DNA of 64,000 nt, taken from the NCBI RefSeq assembly GCF_003626695.1, contig NZ_RBAH01000005.1, positions 186,001 to 250,000 of the forward strand, given 5' to 3'. The number at the start of each line of letters is the position of its first letter. Position 1 is the first letter of the stretch. A program made the position numbers and the translations under genes. The DNA comes from Paenibacillus ginsengarvi (lineage in GTDB: Bacteria > Bacillota > Bacilli > Paenibacillales > NBRC-103111). The notes under the pieces are model-generated. The model was not told where the DNA came from. It was given only the letters and a program-made list of their open reading frames with translations, and did not search any database. Below, piece after piece: positions 52,643 to 60,789 of this stretch.

Positions 52643-54004
52643 ATGAGAACGGGAAAGCGCAAAGGAAACCGCGCCGCCGTTTCCTTGAACGCGGCTTTCG
52701 ATAACGGCTACAACACCGGCTTCGATGCCGGGCATACGCACGGCACCGCGCTCGGCTTCGAGAAGGGCAAGGATTCATTCGCCGCGGGCTTCGAAGGTAC
52801 GAGCATCGTCATTCCGACGTACAATCAGCAGCCCTATTTGGCCGACTGTATCGAAAGCATCGGCGCCTACACGCCGGAGCCGCACGAAATTATTGTCGTC
52901 GACAACGGCTCGACGGACGGGACCGCGAATTATTTGCGCTCCTTACGCTCGCGTACGGTGCGCTACAAAATTTGCGAGCGCAATCTGGGCTTTGCCGGCG
53001 GCGTCAATCAAGGCTTGATGATGGCCCGGGGCTCCACGGTCATGTTCCTGAACAACGATACCGTCGTCACCGAAAACTGGCTGAGCAACCAGCTTGCCTG
53101 CTTGCACGGCAAAGAGCGGGCCGGGCTCGTCGGTCCGATGACGAACTATATTAGCGGCGAGCAGCTTGTCGGGACTACGTACCGGTCCGTCGAGGAGATG
53201 CACCGCTTCTCCAGGACGTTTAACCGACGCGATCCGGCCAAATGGCACGTAACGAACCGGCTGACCGGTTTTTGCGTGCTGATGCGGCGCGACGTGTTTC
53301 ACCGGATCGGTTATTTGGACGAAGGGTTTGAGATCGGCAACTGCGAGGATGACGATTTCGGCTTTCGCAACCGTCTGATTGGGCTCGATCTCGTCATCGC
53401 GAAGGACACGTTCGTCCATCACGTCGGCAGCACGACGATCAAGACGCTGACTCCGGCCGAGTTCGAAGCGATGTATGCGCGCAATCTCGCGTTTTACTCC
53501 GACAAATGGGGAGATACGCATTCGCTGCTGCTGGAAGCGTCCGCACACTTTCGGGGCGACCCGCTCGCCGTCAACGACTACTATCCGTCGCACATCACCG
53601 TAAAGGGGACCGCTCCGACGGCTTACTGGATCGAGCACGGCGTCCGTCGTCCGCTGGAGCATTCGGAAGGCGTCCGGGCGACGCGGTTATCGCAGATCGA
53701 GCTGAAAAACTGGCCGCTCGGTAGTCCGATCTCGGCGGCGGAATGGAATGCGAAGCAGGCCGCGCTTATGGCGGCGGCCGGTCCGGGCGAACCTCCGGCC
53801 GAAGGAGAGCTGGTGCGGACGCCGGACGGCAAGCTGCATCAGCATCGCGGCGGCAGACTGCACCGGATCGTGTCGGCGTGGGCGGCGGAGGTCTGGGATC
53901 TGAACCGGTACCGCATCCGTTCGCTTGCGGAGAGCGAAACGGCGAATTTTGCGGCAGGATTGCCGATTATCGCGCCGCCTGTGATCAAGGCGGACAATAT
54001 TTAG
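52643..54004 (+). CDS. GT2 glycosyltransferase with GX3 motif and extra C-terminal domain
   Basis: The 453-residue protein begins with a short basic stretch (MRTGKRKGNR), then FDNGYNTGFDAGHTHGTALG with glycine every fourth residue (~20-45). The GT-A domain follows: SIVIPTYNQQPYLADCIESI, VVDNGSTDGTANY, FLNNDTVV, MRRDVFHRIGYLDEGF and NCEDDDFGFRNRL. It is closely related to the transferase at 43883. From about residue 310 a C-terminal region of 140 residues has ITVKGTAPTAYWIEHGVRRPLE and RTPDGKLHQHRGG, which I do not recognise. RBS is GGGAGAGAGG. It precedes the small GX3 gene by 14 bases. Confidence 0.87.
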   Translation: MRTGKRKGNRAAVSLNAAFDNGYNTGFDAGHTHGTALGFEKGKDSFAAGFEGTSIVIPTYNQQPYLADCIESIGAYTPEPHEIIVVDNGSTDGTANYLRSLRSRTVRYKICERNLGFAGGVNQGLMMARGSTVMFLNNDTVVTENWLSNQLACLHGKERAGLVGPMTNYISGEQLVGTTYRSVEEMHRFSRTFNRRDPAKWHVTNRLTGFCVLMRRDVFHRIGYLDEGFEIGNCEDDDFGFRNRLIGLDLVIAKDTFVHHVGSTTIKTLTPAEFEAMYARNLAFYSDKWGDTHSLLLEASAHFRGDPLAVNDYYPSHITVKGTAPTAYWIEHGVRRPLEHSEGVRATRLSQIELKNWPLGSPISAAEWNAKQAALMAAAGPGEPPAEGELVRTPDGKLHQHRGGRLHRIVSAWAAEVWDLNRYRIRSLAESETANFAAGLPIIAPPVIKADNI

Positions 54005-54018
54005 TCGGGAGGGACATT

Positions 54019-54288
54019 ATGAGCGTCATCAAGAAGAAAACGGCGACAAGCCGCTCGCGGACGAAACGGGCGAGACGTACGACAGCCAGACGGGCGGGAA
54101 AAAGAGGCCTTGCCCGCCGGGGCAAACGCCGTCTGACCGGACGCCGCAAAGCGATCCGGCGTCCGGCTCGGGCGTCCGGTCTTCATATGACCTACGACGA
54201 GGGCTATAACAAGGGCTACAACGAAGGCTTCGACGCCGGGTTCGCCCAGGCGTTCGAGGAGGGCTATCAGCAGGCTTACGCATCCTGA
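54019..54288 (+). CDS. 89-residue stand-alone basic-tail/GX3 protein
   Basis: ATG 54019 follows GGAGGGACATT. The protein consists only of the two elements seen at the N-termini of its operon neighbours. Residues 1-54 are rich in Arg and Lys (SRSRTKRARRTTARRAGKR). Residues 57-88 are MTYDEGYNKGYNEGFDAGF, AQAFEEGYQQAYAS, a helix with small residue every fourth position. Such GX3 runs are known from Yae1/Lto1 deca-GX3 proteins, where they mediate subunit pairing. It is therefore a candidate scaffold or adaptor for the glycosyltransferases. The longer reading frame starting at 53743 overlaps the preceding gene and has no RBS. Confidence 0.78.
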   Translation: MSVIKKKTATSRSRTKRARRTTARRAGKRGLARRGKRRLTGRRKAIRRPARASGLHMTYDEGYNKGYNEGFDAGFAQAFEEGYQQAYAS

Positions 54289-54417
54289 GGCCCCCAGAAC
54301 ACCCCAAAAAGTGAAGCGAAGCGTTGTAGCGAACGCCGAATTCTTTTCGGGGACCGCAGGAAACAGCGGGCGAGCCGACGGTTCGCCCGAATAGCGGAAC
54401 CGTGACAGCGACTAAGA

Positions 54418-54612
54418 TTAACGGAACTAAATCTTCCGTTAAGCGCTGTTTCCCCCTGTACCGCCCTCATCTAACGGAACAAGAAGTTCCGCTATTGCCG
54501 CGGTAAAAGCCAGCTACAGCTTATTTTTCCAGGTTAACGGAACATTCGCTTCCGTTATGAAGCTGTTTCTGCCCCTGCCCTGTAACTTGCGGAAAATCGG
54601 TTCCGCTATTTT
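54418..54612. repeat. TAACGGAA/TTCCGTTA inverted-repeat cluster
   Basis: Copies: TTAACGGAA/TTCCGTTAA (54418-54442), a partial TAACGGAAC/GTTCCG (54472-54491), TTAACGG/TTCCGTTA (54534-54556) and a single GGTTCCGCTA near 54600. They could form small hairpins and look like a dispersed intergenic repeat family. The gap 54289-54792 contains these and no supported gene. Confidence 0.75.
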
Positions 54613-54792
54613 TGCTTTTTACACCGGGACTCAAAAAATACGAAATGAGGGACAGAACTATGGTAACCTGAATCCATACCGGGGAGTAGCTGTACATAAA
54701 ATAGGACATGCCCTCGGATTGCTGGTTAATACCTCAACAGGATGACATAAACGGGGACAACAATCTGTATGAATTCTTGGAGGTGGAACAAC

Positions 54793-55419
54793 ATGAAAAT
54801 AATTATAGTGCTGCTTATATTTGCTTTGGCATTGACAGCTTGCGGGGGAGCGGGGAAACATGTAAATTACAGCAATGCGGCACTTCAAACACACTATCAA
54901 GCCCTTGAGGAAATCTCGTATGATGCTGAAGTTATCGTCGAAGCAGAACTGACCGGTAAAAGTAAAGATATCGCATATCAAAATGCGAGTTTTAAAGTCA
55001 CTGAATTTCTTGTTAACAAGGTTCTTAAAGGTGACCAGCAATTGGTATCCAATACGATTCAAGTTCTTGAAATTGGCTCGTTTAGTAGAAATGAGTCCAA
55101 AAACAATTTGCTTTTCCTGGAAAAATACGTTGGACCTGTAACAAGCAGCGCCTATGTTGTTGCGGGGGTATATCAAGGAAAGTTTACTATCGATAAGGAT
55201 AATAAGCTTATCTATGATGCTGAGAAACATGGTGGAATGAAAAGTTTTCAAACTGAATTGGCCGGACTGGATATGAAATCGGTTGAAGCAAAAGTGCAGC
55301 AGGCTATTACAAATGCAAGGCCGCCGAAAAAGCTCCAGATGAGCGAAGAGCAACGGAAAAAGAATGAAGAAGAATCGATCAAGCTACTGGAACAGGATAG
55401 AAGCCTCAATAAGCAATAA
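54793..55419 (+). CDS. AT-rich lipoprotein of unknown function
   Basis: ATG 54793 with GGAGGTGG six bases upstream gives 208 residues. The signal peptide ends in LTAC (Cys17), so the protein should be lipidated at the membrane surface. The mature part (YDAEVIVEAELTGKSKDIAYQ, FLVNKVLKGDQQL, NNLLFLEKYVG) is beta-rich and resembles small uncharacterised Paenibacillus/Bacillus lipoproteins whose pattern VIVEAxLTG...F.VxxxLKG is common. The tail is charged. Codon use is visibly more AT-rich than neighbouring genes, a sign of recent acquisition. It has its own terminator. Confidence 0.75.
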   Translation: MKIIIVLLIFALALTACGGAGKHVNYSNAALQTHYQALEEISYDAEVIVEAELTGKSKDIAYQNASFKVTEFLVNKVLKGDQQLVSNTIQVLEIGSFSRNESKNNLLFLEKYVGPVTSSAYVVAGVYQGKFTIDKDNKLIYDAEKHGGMKSFQTELAGLDMKSVEAKVQQAITNARPPKKLQMSEEQRKKNEEESIKLLEQDRSLNKQ

Positions 55420-55462
55420 TAATCCGAACCTGCCTTGTACGAGGATAGCCTAATTTAAAGTG

Positions 55463-55511
55463 AAGGACCTCAACCTCCAGTTGTAAACGGAGGGAGAGGT
55501 CCTTTTTTTTG
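55463..55511 (+). terminator. terminator after the AT-rich lipoprotein
   Basis: GGACCTC and GAGGTCC form the outer stem with an inner CCTCC/GGAGG pairing, followed by eight T residues. Confidence 0.88.
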
Positions 55512-55560
55512 CAACGGATGGAAAAAGGGGAGGTAGTCAACTCGCTACCACTCCGCCCGC

Positions 55561-56871
55561 CTACTTCGCTTTCGCCTCGGCGATTTTCTTAGTAATGGCC
55601 TCATCGGCGCTGCGCAGCGCGGTATTGACATCCTTCGTGCCCTGAATGACGTTCAAAAACTCGGTGTTCAAATCGCCTAGATTGACCTGCGAAGCGATCG
55701 GATTCGCGGGGGGCGATACCGCAAATTGGTTATAAAATACGGCCGCCGTATGTTTTCCCTTGAACGATTCGCCTTCCTGCCCGAACGTTTGGCGAATCGT
55801 TGCGTTTTTCAAGCTGGTCGCCCGGCCTTCCTTGTTGTTTTGCTGCTGCACTTCGTCGGAAAGCAGCTGCGTGACGACCTGGAACGCTCGTTCCTTGTTT
55901 TTGCCGTTCGTCACGAAGAAGTAGCGCGGACCGGGCTGGAATCCCGTTTTCGGCATGTCGGCAAAGGTCGGGGCGGCGGCCATGTCCCATTTCAGGTTTT
56001 GGGCCTGTGCGAACCGGCCCGAGCCGGATAAGGGAGCGACGACCATCGCCACGTTCTGGTCCTTGTAGAAGGAATCCAATTGGCCGTTGAAATTGCTGAA
56101 CTTGGCGTCCAACTGGTTGCCGGGAATTTCGTAAAATTGCTTATACGTATTGAACAATCGTTTCCATGGGTCCGTATGAACTGATGCTTTGTCTTCCTTC
56201 GGGTTAATCACCGGCAGCGACAGCTGATTGTTCGACATCAGGGAGCTGTAAAACAGCCCCATGCCTTTATAGTTGATGCCGCCTTCCGTGCGGGTCAACG
56301 TTTTGGCCAAGTCGTAGGCATTGTCCCAGGTCATGCCGTCCTTCGGGTACGGAACGCCGAACCGGTCGAAAATATCCTTATTGTAAAACAGCACCGTGGC
56401 GTTGACGTCGTCCGGCAATCCGTACATCCGGCCTTGCCCGGACGCCTCGCGCATGATTTGAATCGTGGAATCGTCGAAGCGGCCGAGGTCGACCTTGTCC
56501 TTCTTGATCCATTCGGTCATATCGTATTGCAGCCCGGTGTCGAGCACGGTGGAGGTCATGCCCGTAGCGGAGTCCCAGATGATGTCCGGCACGGTGCCGG
56601 AGGCGATCAGGCTGTCCAGCGTAATCTCCTTGGTAGGCAGCAGCAGCTTGATCGTATAATTGGGAAATTTGGTCTTCAGCTTGGCGATCGCCTCTTCGAA
56701 CGCTTTTTGCTGGGAGGTGATGGTCGTGAAGATGGACAGCTCCGCCGGAACGCTCAAGTCGATCTGCGGTTCCTGGGCGGCGGGCGGAGAAGCGGTTGTG
56801 CCGCAGGCCGTCAATGCGCCGACCAAACAGACGGCTGCCGCCAGCCGTTTTGCCTGATTTGCAGTTTGCAA
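55561..56871 (-). CDS. extracellular solute-binding lipoprotein (family 1), orphan
   Basis: A TTG start (56871) with AGGGGGAT upstream gives 436 residues. The signal peptide ends in lipobox LTAC (Cys23). The sugar-binding family signature is FDRFGVPYPKDGMTWDNAYDLAKTL, matching the lipoprotein at 7608-8948, of which it is a paralogue. A divergent AraC regulator lies upstream and a cre-like site between them, so carbon-source control is likely. No permease or ATPase genes are adjacent, so it must partner with a transporter elsewhere. It probably binds an oligosaccharide. Confidence 0.87.
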   Translation of the reverse strand: MQTANQAKRLAAAVCLVGALTACGTTASPPAAQEPQIDLSVPAELSIFTTITSQQKAFEEAIAKLKTKFPNYTIKLLLPTKEITLDSLIASGTVPDIIWDSATGMTSTVLDTGLQYDMTEWIKKDKVDLGRFDDSTIQIMREASGQGRMYGLPDDVNATVLFYNKDIFDRFGVPYPKDGMTWDNAYDLAKTLTRTEGGINYKGMGLFYSSLMSNNQLSLPVINPKEDKASVHTDPWKRLFNTYKQFYEIPGNQLDAKFSNFNGQLDSFYKDQNVAMVVAPLSGSGRFAQAQNLKWDMAAAPTFADMPKTGFQPGPRYFFVTNGKNKERAFQVVTQLLSDEVQQQNNKEGRATSLKNATIRQTFGQEGESFKGKHTAAVFYNQFAVSPPANPIASQVNLGDLNTEFLNVIQGTKDVNTALRSADEAITKKIAEAKAK

Positions 56872-56930
56872 GGAAGATCCCCCTCTACTGTTGCGAATTA
56901 TTCGTTACCTGGGCCGGCGTTACCTGTACA

Positions 56931-56944
56931 GGAAAACGGTTTCA
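56931..56944 (-). promoter_or_regulatory. cre-like site (CcpA) upstream of the solute-binding gene
   Basis: On the minus strand TGAAACCGTTTTCC matches the cre consensus TGWAANCGNTNWCA at 13 of 14 positions. It lies about 60 bases outside the start codon. An adjacent perfect palindrome CCTGTACAGG occupies 56923-56932. Confidence 0.55.
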
Positions 56945-57167
56945 AATTCAGTATACAGCGCGCGGAAACGTTGTAAATGGAGGCCAGACCGAGAAACATG
57001 GACAATTGAACGATCAAGGAAGGGGGTCGGGAAAGCGCGTGCAAGAAATCGGTTTATTGTCCATATTTGACATTCGCATATCCATTCACGAAGCGAAATA
57101 GCTGGATTATAATGCAACTAAGAACGAGCGATTGTCTATATGAAGGTTTCTCGAAGGGGTGCATGCC

Positions 57168-57998
57168 ATGGATCCGGGATTTTTCGAGCGATTTTACCCT
57201 AAGGTGATCAGCGTGCAGAAGCGCGATCCCACGTATTGGGAGGAGAAAAACTGCGAGGTGCTAATCCAATCGGCGAGCATTCGCAATTTCTTCTATATTT
57301 TCGACGGGACGGGGCACGTCGAGCTGGATGAAACCCGGCATATGCTGTCCTCGGGCAGCATGTTCCACGTCCCGCTTCGTTCCCGGTTTTTGCTGGCGAG
57401 CTCCGCCGACCGGCCGTTGCTTTATTATTCCGTCCATTACGACTACAAGCTGATCGAATGGGAGGGAGAGACGGCCGATTGCCGCGATCCGGACAACGCA
57501 GGCTTGCCCTTCGAGTCGGTAATGCAGCTGCGCAATCAGGACGGACTCGTGGCCGAGATGCAGAGGCTGTACGAGGTGTGGACCGGCAAGGATACCGGAT
57601 ACGAGTGGAAATCGCGGGTCGCCTTCCTGAATGTGCTGAACGAGATCAGCGAGCAGAAGCGGATCGAGCTGGGCGATTACGAGACGACACAATCGATAAT
57701 CCGCAGCATGGAGTATATCCGCAACCATTACGACGAGCCGCTTAAACGGAACGAGCTGGCGGAAAACGTTTCGTTGTCGATCAATCATTTCTCTTTTTTG
57801 TTCAAGCAGTATTCGGGCTATTCGCCGATGCAGTACATTACCCGGGTGCGGCTGGACAACGCCAAGCATATGCTGCGCAACAGCAGCCTGCCCATTTCGG
57901 AAGTCGCCCAGCGAGTCGGCTTTCAGGACCCGCTTTATTTCGCCAGAGTGTTTGCCAAAGAGACCGGATTTTCGCCGCGGGCGTACAGGAAAGCTTAG
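57168..57998 (+). CDS. AraC-family transcriptional regulator (cupin-type sensor)
   Basis: ATG 57168, with GAAGGGG eight bases upstream, gives 276 residues. The N-terminal ~150 residues fit an AraC arm/cupin domain (FFYIFDGTGHVELDETRHMLSSG, MFHVPLRSRF). The C-terminal double HTH runs from about 175: RSMEYIRNHYDEPLKRNELAE, SINHFSFLFKQYSG and VAQRVGFQDPLYFARVFAKETG. It is soluble and diverges from a sugar-binding lipoprotein while preceding an oxidoreductase operon, so it probably activates both in response to the imported sugar. No membrane helix is present. Confidence 0.9.
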   Translation: MDPGFFERFYPKVISVQKRDPTYWEEKNCEVLIQSASIRNFFYIFDGTGHVELDETRHMLSSGSMFHVPLRSRFLLASSADRPLLYYSVHYDYKLIEWEGETADCRDPDNAGLPFESVMQLRNQDGLVAEMQRLYEVWTGKDTGYEWKSRVAFLNVLNEISEQKRIELGDYETTQSIIRSMEYIRNHYDEPLKRNELAENVSLSINHFSFLFKQYSGYSPMQYITRVRLDNAKHMLRNSSLPISEVAQRVGFQDPLYFARVFAKETGFSPRAYRKA

Positions 57999-58036
57999 GC
58001 CCGCTAGCGGCGTTGACGGAAAGGTGAGGATGTCAT

Positions 58037-58897
58037 TTGAAAAGCAGCATGGATGTCAAAGAACGGAGCGGCCTGCCGCAGATAGAGACGGTACCCGTCC
58101 TTGTGATCGGAGCGACGCTCGCCGGACTCGGGCTCGCGGCCGCCGGCAAGGAACGGGCGCTCGTTGTCGAACGAACGTCCGGTGTGGGCCGGGAATACTT
58201 GGGATGCTTCCATCCGGGAGAACGTCTGGAGGAGCCGACAAGTTCGGAAGCCGCTGGTGTTCTTCGGGAAGAGCTGACGCGCCGCAACCTGCTGTCGGAA
58301 AACCGGCTGCATCTCGGCGCGCTGGCCCCGGTGCTGTTCAACCGGATTCGCCGGGACGGCTGGCGCGTTCGTTTCCTAACCGAAATCATCGGGATCGAGC
58401 GGGAAGCGGAGGCGGACGCTTATACGGTCACGTTGTTCGATGCGTCGGGTCTTCGGCAAATCCGGACTTCTTTTATCGTCGATACGACCTCGCTGTGCGT
58501 ATCGTCGCCGGCTTCCAAGCCCGCCATCCGCAGCAAAAAGCTGAATGCGATGCTGCACAACGCGGACCCGAGCGCAAACGCCCCGGTTTTGAACGAGGGA
58601 GGCGCGGAGGTGGTCCAGGGGCGTTTTCCGGGCGAGGTCATTTTGAAGCTGAACCTCGATCCGGGCGACGATTGGCCGAGCGCCCGCGACAAACTGCATC
58701 GTTATTGGGCCGATCGGCCGGCCGCTTTCGGCTCGTGGACGATGGCGCTCGTGGCGGACGCCTTTGAGACGTTTACGGAGAAAGGGCCGTTTTCCCTTGG
58801 CGATCGCTGGGTATGGCTGCCTTCCTGCGCATACGCCAACGCGCTTCAGGCGTTTGACGCGGGGACGGTTTTTGATGGAGGAGGGATTTTCGCATGA
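58037..58897 (+). CDS. short FAD-dependent oxidoreductase-like protein
   Basis: A TTG start behind GTGAGG gives 286 residues. The Rossmann motif is degenerate (VLVIGATLAGLGLAAAG instead of GxGxxG) and is followed by LVVERTSGVGREYLG. It is about half the length of the next protein and lacks its C-terminal part. Another motif, SFIVDTTSLC, resembles the family's second dinucleotide site. It may be a regulatory or partner subunit of the following FAD enzyme, to which it is coupled by an ATGA overlap. The start could also be ATG four codons later. Confidence 0.65.
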   Translation: MKSSMDVKERSGLPQIETVPVLVIGATLAGLGLAAAGKERALVVERTSGVGREYLGCFHPGERLEEPTSSEAAGVLREELTRRNLLSENRLHLGALAPVLFNRIRRDGWRVRFLTEIIGIEREAEADAYTVTLFDASGLRQIRTSFIVDTTSLCVSSPASKPAIRSKKLNAMLHNADPSANAPVLNEGGAEVVQGRFPGEVILKLNLDPGDDWPSARDKLHRYWADRPAAFGSWTMALVADAFETFTEKGPFSLGDRWVWLPSCAYANALQAFDAGTVFDGGGIFA

Positions 58898-60789
58898 AGC
58901 TGTCGCAGCGGATAAACAACAGATTGGATCAACGGGAAGTCGGGCAACCGGCGTTTGCCGAGCATTACGACGTTATTGTCGCGGGTCTCGGAACGGCCGG
59001 CTCGATCGCTGCCATTGCCGCCGCCAGACGCGGCTTGTCCGTCCTTGGCATCGAGCCTTTGACGTGTATGGGCGGTACCGGAACGGCGGGCGCCATTCTC
59101 AGCTATTATTTCGGCCTGAAGGGCGGGCTGCACGAGCGGTTCGACGAGGAGATCGCCGAGATTGAACAAGATGGATACCCGAAACGCGGCAAAAGCAGCG
59201 GCGATCTCAAAAAATGGGTGATCGAGCGCGAGGCGCTGGCCGCCGGAGTGACGATTCGTTACGAGTCGACGGCAGTCGGCGTCTACCTGGAGGGGAACGC
59301 GGTGAAGGGCGTGCGCTGGATCGGGCCGGACGGGCTGCGCGAAGCGGGGGCGAAGGTCGTGATCGACTGCACCGGCAACGCTGAGCTGTGCGCCATGGCG
59401 GGCTGCGGCTTTCGTCAAGGCCGGGCGATGGACGGCCGGGCGCAGCCGTTCTCGAACGCGCTGGAGCTGGTCAGCGGCAACCGGGTCGGCACGTTTTATA
59501 CGGATTCCGGCTACGTCGATCCTTCCAACGGGGAAGATCTGTCCCGGGCGATTATCGATTCGGCCGTTTTGCCGACGCATTTGAAGGACCGGTACGACGA
59601 AAGCTGGCGAATCCTGCGGATCGCTTCGCTGCTCGGCATACGCGAAGGCCGGTTTATCGAAGGGGAGGAGGATGTGACGCTGGCGGCGTTCCTGAACGAT
59701 ACGACGAGCGACCGCCCGCTGTTTTACGCCTATTCCAACCTGGACAACCACAGCAAGGACATTGCGTTCGAAAGCGAGAACCAGCAAGACTGGATTGTGG
59801 GAGGCGGGCTGTGGGGGCTGAACTTCTCGGTGCCGGTTCCGCTCGGCGCCCTGATTCCGAAAGGGTATGACGGCCTGCTGGCGGCCGGCCGCTGCATCGC
59901 GCTCGATCACGATATTTCGGGCTGCATCCGGATGAAACGGGAAATGCACAAATCGGGGGAGGCTGCCGCCGCGGCTGCGGCGATTGCGATCGAGCGCTGC
60001 ATCAGGCTGAAGGATGTTCCGTACGAGCCGCTCGCCGCCGAATTGAAGAAGACGGGCTGCCTGAACGAGCAGGTATTCGTCCGCTTCCGGGATACGAGCC
60101 TTCCCGTAGAAACGTGGTCGGTCGCCGAACGGGACGCTTCGAGCATATGGCTGACGGACGAACAGGCGATTCGTACCGGATTGTCCGGCGAAAAGCCAGG
60201 CATCGCCATCTGGTCGGCGAAACGGCTCGGCGAGCGCATGAAGCCGTCCTTGCGCGCTTGGGCGATGCAGGAGGAAGACGCGCAATTACGCGGCAACAGC
60301 GCGTTTGCGCTTGCGCTGCTGAGCGACGAATCGGCGCTTCCGGCGCTGCGGCAAATGGTGAAATCGCGCGATCCGTTCGTGCCGAAGACGAGCCGGAAGT
60401 ACAATCAGGTGCGCGGCTATGCGGCGATTTATTTGCTCGGCAGGCTGGGCGACGCGGAGATCGTGCCCGAGCTGCTGGCCCTTATGCAGGATCGCGAAGC
60501 GTTCGTCAACTCCTCGACCGATGCGGAGTTCATCAATACGGACGACGATTATTTCTTTCAATATTTCACCTTTTCGTTGATGGCTCTTTACCGGATCGGC
60601 GAGATGCATATGCGCCTGCGGCAAACCATTGCCGAGCGGATCGAAGCGATTGCGGAGCAAGAGGATTTCGCATTGGCCGTCACCTTGAAGGGCAACACCG
60701 TACTGAAGCACGACATGACCGATATGGTGCGAAACGCGATGGCTGCGACGGTGTTTTCGTGGCCGAGAGAGGAAGCGGCAGGACGATGA
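58894..60789 (+). CDS. FAD-dependent oxidoreductase (FAD_oxidored family) with helical C-terminal repeats
   Basis: This 631-residue enzyme begins with YDVIVAGLGTAGSIAAIAAARRG and LGIEPLTCMGGTGTAG, the FAD-binding signature of the FAD_oxidored group that often acts on sugars or carbohydrate-derived compounds. GLLAAGRCIALDHDISGCIRM near residue 330 is the typical second FAD contact. From about 450 the sequence changes to HEAT-like helices (ALRQMVKSRDPFV, RGYAAIYLLGRLGDAEIVPELL). Coupling to a Gfo/Idh/MocA dehydrogenase and a sugar-binding lipoprotein suggests oxidative sugar catabolism. The substrate is not known. Confidence 0.85.
   Translation: MKLSQRINNRLDQREVGQPAFAEHYDVIVAGLGTAGSIAAIAAARRGLSVLGIEPLTCMGGTGTAGAILSYYFGLKGGLHERFDEEIAEIEQDGYPKRGKSSGDLKKWVIEREALAAGVTIRYESTAVGVYLEGNAVKGVRWIGPDGLREAGAKVVIDCTGNAELCAMAGCGFRQGRAMDGRAQPFSNALELVSGNRVGTFYTDSGYVDPSNGEDLSRAIIDSAVLPTHLKDRYDESWRILRIASLLGIREGRFIEGEEDVTLAAFLNDTTSDRPLFYAYSNLDNHSKDIAFESENQQDWIVGGGLWGLNFSVPVPLGALIPKGYDGLLAAGRCIALDHDISGCIRMKREMHKSGEAAAAAAAIAIERCIRLKDVPYEPLAAELKKTGCLNEQVFVRFRDTSLPVETWSVAERDASSIWLTDEQAIRTGLSGEKPGIAIWSAKRLGERMKPSLRAWAMQEEDAQLRGNSAFALALLSDESALPALRQMVKSRDPFVPKTSRKYNQVRGYAAIYLLGRLGDAEIVPELLALMQDREAFVNSSTDAEFINTDDDYFFQYFTFSLMALYRIGEMHMRLRQTIAERIEAIAEQEDFALAVTLKGNTVLKHDMTDMVRNAMAATVFSWPREEAAGR

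Noticed and set aside
53743..54018. N-terminal extension of the stand-alone GX3 protein
   Set aside because: It lies within the preceding GT2 gene; the RBS and ATG at 54019 fit the small protein.
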